DNA of 64,000 bases from Zygophlyctis sp. KS116. Its lineage: Eukaryota > Chytridiomycota. Location: NCBI GenBank assembly GCA_054661495.1, contig BAAFSQ010000014.1, positions 1 to 64,000 on the forward strand. The letters are read 5' to 3'. The translations under genes were made by a program, and so were the position numbers. Positions 58,836 to 64,000 of the stretch are shown here, piece by piece. The stretch's first letter is position 1; each line of letters opens with the position of its first letter. The notes under the pieces were generated by a model. The model was not told the origin of the DNA. It saw only the letters and a list, made by a program, of their open reading frames with translations, and made no database searches.

Positions 58836-61446
58836 ATGGTAACTATTGTTGGATGCTTATACTAGGTTAATTTCAGTATAGATGAAATCAGAGTCCTTAT
58901 GGACAAAAAGACCAATGTGCGAAATATGTCTGTTATCGCTCACGTTGATCATGGAAAAAGTACATTGACAGTATGGTTTTTAAAGTATTTAAAAGATTAG
59001 GATTCTCTAGTGTCAAAGGCAGGTATTATTGCTACTGCCCGTGCTGGAGATGCTCGTTTTATGGATACTCGTCCAGATGAACAAGAACGGGGTATTACTA
59101 TTAAATCAACCGCTATATCAATGTTTTTTGAAATGCCTGAAGATGATTTGAGTAGTATTAAGCAAAATACTGATGGTAAATTTAGAATTATTAATATAAA
59201 AAGGAACTGGATTTTTGATCAATTTGATTGATTCTCCTGGGCACGTTGATTTCTCTTCTGAAGTTACTGCTGCTTTAAGAGTTACTGATGGTGCTTTGGT
59301 TGTTGTTGATACTATTGAAGGTGTTTGTGTTCAGACTGAAACTGTGTTGCGTCAAGCTTTAGGTGAAAGAATTAAACCTGTTCTAGTTATTAATAAGGTG
59401 GATCGTGCCTTGTTGGAACTACAACTTACAAAAGAAGATTTATTCAATGCTTTCTCTCGTACAATTGAATCTGTTAATGTAGTTATTGCTACTTACTTTG
59501 ATAAAGTTCTTGGAGATTGTCAAGTTTATCCTGAAAAGGGAACTGTGGCTTTTGGTTCTGGTCTTCATGGTTGGGCATTCACTCTGCTACAGTTTGCTAA
59601 TAGATATGCCAAGAAATTTGGTGTTGATAAGGAAAAGATGATGGCTAGACTTTGGGGAGAAAATTACTTTAATCCTGCAACTAGAAAATGGACTACTCAA
59701 TCAACTACTGATGATGGTGCTCAGCTTGAAAGAGCTTTCAATATGTTTGTGTTGGATCCAATCTTTAAACTTTTTGATGCTATTATGAACTTTAAAAAGG
59801 ATGTGACTACAAAAATGCTTGAAAAGTTGGAAATTGCTCTCAAGTCTGATGAAAAAGATTTGGAAGGAAAAGCTCTCCTTAAAGTTGTCATGAAAAAGTT
59901 TTTGCCTGCTGGTGATGCATTATTGGAAATGATAGTCATCCACTTACCATCTCCTGTCACTGCTCAAAAATACCGTGTTGAAACACTTTATGAAGGTCCT
60001 CAAGATGATGAATGTGCAACTGCCATTCGTGACTGTGATTCAAATGGACCTCTTATGTTGTACGTATCAAAGATGGTGCCTACTTCTGATAAGGGACGTT
60101 TCTATGCCTTTGGTCGTGTATTCTCTGGAACTGTTAAAGCAGGTCTCAAAGTACGTATCCAAGGTCCCAATTATCTTCCAGGAAAGAAGGATGATTTGTT
60201 TGTCAAATCTATCCAACGTGTTGTTCTCATGATGGGTAGAGGTGTTGAATCTTTGGAAGATTGTCCAGCTGGTAATATTGTTGGTTTAGTCGGAATTGAT
60301 CAATTTTTGCTCAAATCTGGAACTATTACCACCAGCGAAAGTGCCCATAATCTCAAAGTTATGAAATTCTCTGTATCTCCAGTTGTCCAAGTTGCTGTTG
60401 AATGCAAGAATCCAAATGATTTGCCCAAATTAGTAGAAGGTCTTAAACGTTTATCAAAGTCTGATCCTTGTGTTGTTTGTAAGACTTCAGAATCTGGTGA
60501 ACACATTGTTGCAGGAGCCGGTGAATTGCACTTGGAAATCTGTCTCAAAGATTTAGAAGAAGATCATGCCGGTGTACCCATCAAGACTGGTAACCCTGTA
60601 GTCCAATTCCGTGAAACTGTTCAAAATGAATCCAACATGACTTGTCTCTCTAAATCTCCAAATAAACACAATCGTATTTTCATGAAGGCTGCCCCAATTA
60701 CTGAAGAATGTGCTGCTGATATTGAACAAGGAAAGATCAATGCCAAAGATGACTTTAAGGCCCGTGCTAGAATTTTGGCTGAAGAACATGGATGGGATGT
60801 AACTGATGCACGTAAAATTTGGTGCTTTGGACCTGAAACTTCTGGACCCAATCTTTTGGTTGATACTACAAAGGGAGTTCAATATTTGAATGAAATCAAG
60901 GACTCTTGTGTTGCTGCATTCCAATGGGCTACAAAGGAAGGTGTTTTGGCTGATGAAAATATGAGATCAATCCGATTCAATATTCTTGATGTTGTTTTAC
61001 ATGCTGATGCTATTCATCGTGGTGGTGGTCAAATCATTCCTACATGTCGCCGTGTTTGTTATGCTTCTGTCTTAACTGCAAATCCAGGTATTCAAGAACC
61101 AGTCTATTTGGTTGAAATTCAATGTCCTGAAACTGCTATGGGAGGTATCTATGGAGTTTTGAATCGTCGCAGAGGACATGTCTTTGCAGAAGAACAACGC
61201 CCTGGCACACCTCTTTATAACATCAAGGCCTATCTCCCTGTCATGGAATCTTTTGGATTTACAGCTGATTTGAGAGCCGGAACATCTGGACAAGCTTTCC
61301 CTCAGTGTGTGTTTGATCATTGGCAATTAATGCCTGGTTCTCCTCTTGAACCTGGTAAAATCCAAGACATTATTAAAGGAGTTCGAAAGCGAAAAGGTCT
61401 CGTTGAAGAAATTCCACCCTTTGATCGTTTCTATGATAAATTGTAA
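58836..61446 (+). CDS. EFT1: Translation elongation factor 2 (eEF2)
   Basis: The GTPase that drives ribosomal translocation. The first exon is only the ATG; introns of 27, 30 and 28 nt follow, giving 841 residues, the standard length. G1 is [12 protein letters not shown], effector region [19 protein letters not shown]3 DSPGHVD and G4 NKVDR. The diphthamide loop [15 protein letters not shown] is intact, so the protein should be modifiable and sensitive to diphthamide-directed enzymes. The third exon (59215-61446) is uninterrupted. GCT/GGT-type codon bias is stronger than in neighbours, as for a highly expressed gene. Confidence 0.97.
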
Positions 61447-61583
61447 ACCATGGGGAGATGAGAATAATAAAACGCTTTTCATTTTTAAATTCTAGTATTT
61501 TATAGACTAATTATTAGAAGAAACTAGGTCCACCATGCGGCTTCAACACTTCCAACACCTACAATAGAGTAGAAAATTGCATA

Positions 61584-61897
61584 ATGGAATCATTATCAGC
61601 ATCAAAGGTATACTTTTACAATCTCATATGCAGCCATTAGATCTTGTCAGACTATGCCTTGATGAGGCGGTCTATGTTAAATTAAGAGGTGATCGGGAAC
61701 TTGAAGGGAAATTGCATGCATACGATCAACACATGAATATGGTTTTAGGATCTGCAACAGAATATGTCTCTATTGTAGATCAAGATGAAATAAAGGTAAT
61801 TTTATTAATTAAACTCTAGAAAACCTCCAATTCCTATGAAATGCTGTTTGTTAGAGGAGATTCTGTGATTTTATTGTCTCCTAAAGTATTAAATTGA
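61584..61897 (+). CDS. LSM3: U6 snRNA-associated Sm-like protein LSM3
   Basis: Two introns (26 and 24 nt) give 87 residues. The Sm1 motif is [20 protein letters not shown] with HMNMVLGSA, and Sm2 is [14 protein letters not shown]. The N-terminal [11 protein letters not shown] is diagnostic of LSM3. It is part of the LSM1-7 (mRNA decay) and LSM2-8 (U6) rings. The stop is 29 bp before UFL1. Confidence 0.94.
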
Positions 61898-61926
61898 AAA
61901 GAAATATAGTGAATTTAATTTTTAAG

Positions 61927-63710
61927 ATGCAAAAACTAGTAGAAATTCTAGATAAACCAGATTTATTTCTTAATAGGGACAGTACAAGAGTATTCTCTAA
62001 AAAATATATAATAGAAAAAATACAATTTATTGTAGAAAATCAAGTTGTAGACAAGAAAAATCTAGTAGAAATTATAGATTTTGTATATTTTTAACTCTTA
62101 CTAATTAGGATGTAAATGTGATTCTAAAAGAATTAGAATTCTCTCAAGAATTAATACTATTCAAGGAAAGAGTATTTTCTTTAAAATATTTTACAGAAAT
62201 ATCTACAGAAATTGAGAAATTATTACAGACAAATGGAAAAGTTGAAATTTCTTATACTCAAATCCCAAGGGAATATTTCAAATTTAAAAACGATGGGAAA
62301 TTTTATTATTCTACAGAATATCTAGGAAAGGAATATCTCAAACTGTTTCAAAAACTAGAACAAACTCAAATTCCTCTCACCCTGGCCACGCAAATTCCCC
62401 CAGACCAGAACAGTAACAGAAACAGTGTCCTGGAACTAGACTTTTATTTGCTTCTCAAGAAAGAATTCAATTGGGACAATCTTTCTGGGATTTTCAAGGG
62501 TCTGGTGTATATTCCATTAGTATATGTAAAGGAAATAAAGGACAATATACAACTGCAAGTCAAGGAAAAGGGGATTGTTGATGTTGAAGAATATTTGGAA
62601 TTTTTAGATTTAAAAGAATTTTTACAGGTTCAAGAGGATTATATGGTTTTTGGAACAAGGATAATCTCTCGAGAATATTTAGGAAAAATTTCAGATCAAA
62701 TATTTCAAAATTTAAAGACTAGAGGGATTGTCAAGGTTGAAGAAATTGATTCTGTGGAAATTTCGCTAGAAATTCAATTGAAAATTTATGAACATCTAAA
62801 GGAAAAAGTAAAGGTTTTTAGGTTTTTGGATTCTTATTTTGTCTTGGAAGAGTTTTTACAAGTTTTAAAAGTAGAATTAAGACCTATAATTCTGGCAACG
62901 GTGGATTCACAAAGGCTAAAATCAAAAAAAGTGGATTTAAAAGAAAAACTATCTCTGGAAAAGGTGCTGGAAATCATGGATCCAGTTTTTAAAAAGTATA
63001 TACAACAAGAAGATTTAAGAATGGAAATAGGGGGGATTTTGTATAGTGATTTTATAGAGACGGTGTCTTTGGAATTACAAAAAACTTTTAAGGATTCTCG
63101 TGATATACTAGTCAATAATTTACAATTAAGGAAAAATTGGGTGTCTCTGGTACTTTTCAATAAAGGGATTCAGGAAATCAATATTCTCAATTTAAGAAAA
63201 AAGCTGACTAGAATTTTGTTGGATGTAAAAGTCAAGGAGTTTTTAAATGCTTCTGGTCTCGCAGATAAATCTTTTAATGTATTTATTCAAATCTTTTAAA
63301 TTTAGGATTGGCAAAGCTTTCAAGATTTTCTGAATCAAGAAATTGGAGATGAATATTTGCAGATTTATGATCTAGAATTGGAATTGGAAAAATTGGAATA
63401 TTTGGAAAAGTTAAGAGTACAGTTTGAGAATTTGACGGATGCTGCATTAGTGTTTCATTTGGGAATCTGCCTCTTGTTTAGCAGGTTTTATATTTACCCC
63501 ATATATTTTACAGGGAAATTAGTGCCAGAGATACTCAAATTACTAGAGGCTAATTTTGATGAAGAAACATTTGTATTTCTTTCAACTCTACAAAAAAATA
63601 TAATTGTTCAAAGAAAAACTGGTAAAATTAAATTAGATGATGAAATTTTGCAATTGAAGCGACTGATCTTGGGTTTTAAAGTAATTTTGACATATACTAA
63701 ACATAAGTAA
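61927..63710 (+). CDS. UFL1: E3 UFM1-protein ligase 1 (UFL1)-like
   Basis: Two introns (26 and 27 nt) give 576 residues. The N-terminus has tandem winged helices ([20 protein letters not shown], then [17 protein letters not shown]). A further winged-helix series follows. The C-terminal domain is the best match: [39 protein letters not shown] and [15 protein letters not shown] parallel human UFL1 (EDPALILHLTSVLLFQFS, QNKKTGQ). It lacks the long lysine-rich insert of animal UFL1 and is therefore shorter. It ligates UFM1, notably to ribosomal uL24 at the ER. Its end overlaps ELP3 coding sequence by 35 bp. Confidence 0.82.
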
Positions 63711-64000
63711 TCTTAAAATTCTTACCGGACCGTCAAGCTCATATCCCATTTTGCGATAATAGTGGCGAGTACCGACTCCAGATATTACAGAAATTTTTAC
63801 ACTGCCGTGTTCTTCACGAGCAATTCTTTCAGCTTCTTCCATGAGTAACATTCCAAGTCCCTGATGCTGAAATTTAGTTGGATCCCGACTATGAACAGGC
63901 ACAGCAGTTCCATACACATGAAGTTCTCGGACAATAGAGCATTGTCCAATCTTAAATTCTGGCCTAAAATGATTGCTACATTTCCGCAGTCTTAAAAGTC
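63676..64000 (-). CDS. ELP3: Elongator acetyltransferase subunit ELP3, 3' end (partial)
   Basis: The window cuts the gene; only the C-terminal GNAT part is present. [55 protein letters not shown] and [19 protein letters not shown] are nearly identical to other eukaryotic ELP3 proteins. A 29-nt intron joins ELDGP to the last exon YMSKLL, stop TAA at 63676-63678. The whole last exon lies antisense to the last codons of UFL1. ELP3 modifies wobble uridines in tRNA. Confidence 0.94.

Noticed and set aside
60300-60924. Long antisense ORFs within eEF2 (several of 76-123 codons)
   Set aside because: They mirror the biased codons of eEF2 and show no domain; they are shadows.

Overview
This window is nuclear DNA from a very compact, AT-rich eukaryotic genome. 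Neighbouring genes lie 1-50 bp apart or overlap. Almost every interrupted reading frame is rejoined by a spliceosomal intron of only 22-33 nt (GTA..., a TTTAAT/CTAAT-like branch site close to a TAG/AAG acceptor). TAA, TAG and TGA all act as stops, so the standard code is used. A Num1/Mcp5-type PH-domain cortical anchor and a Pkr1-like ER protein point to Fungi. PLK4 with polo boxes and CEP44 imply centrioles and hence a flagellated stage, UFL1 implies UFMylation, and a Crinkler-type effector is present. The best fit is an early-diverging zoosporic fungus or close relative (Rozellomycota, aphelid or chytrid grade). The lineage is inferred from gene content and not proven.

Layout. 0.2-9.3 kb: RAD50 (-), proteasome ATPase RPT3, mitoribosomal uS13m (-), a DEDDy exonuclease, a Ras-like GTPase and an unknown ankyrin-like protein. 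9.4-14.4 kb: ribosomal eL8 with an unusually long, highly structured first intron, a PP2C phosphatase (-), a small unknown ORF, EIF1AD-like protein, an F-box/LRR protein and an EXPERA protein (-). 14.4-19.0 kb: a BTB gene and acetyl-CoA acetyltransferase whose junction occurs twice as a 643-bp direct repeat, enclosing a Crinkler-type effector gene. 19.0-29.7 kb: an unknown multipass membrane protein (-), SUV3 RNA helicase, an ANK-DysF-FYVE-RING protein, TFIIH SSL1 (-), tRNA-Gln, tRNA-Ser (-) and DSCC1 (-). 29.9-41.7 kb: BUD23, a Num1/Mcp5-like anchor (-), PIH1, a PHD/ePHD reader, a giant TPR protein (-), a Pkr1-like protein (-) and a J-protein (-). 41.9-51.7 kb: VPS25, USP5/UBP14, PLK4 (-), RAD54B (-) and a GCFC splicing factor (-). 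51.8-64 kb: GTP cyclohydrolase II, FNTA (-), CEP44 (-), an F-box/LRR protein (-), ALIX/BRO1 (-), a FAM177-like protein (-), eEF2, LSM3, UFL1 and the 3' end of ELP3 (-).

Most genes are single-copy housekeeping genes and do not form one pathway. Functional links include ESCRT (VPS25, ALIX), DNA repair and cohesion (RAD50, RAD54B, DSCC1, SSL1), ubiquitin/UFM1/proteasome (RPT3, USP5, two F-box proteins, UFL1), centriole (PLK4, CEP44), prenylation (FNTA with a CVLL-ending GTPase) and translation (eL8, eEF2, BUD23, ELP3).

The most interesting items are the Crinkler gene embedded in a direct duplication shaped like a single-crossover (Campbell-type) integration, the folded eL8 intron, the operon-like series of co-directional genes with overlaps or 1-5 nt gaps, and the tiny introns. 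I saw no CRISPR array, rRNA gene or recognisable transposase.
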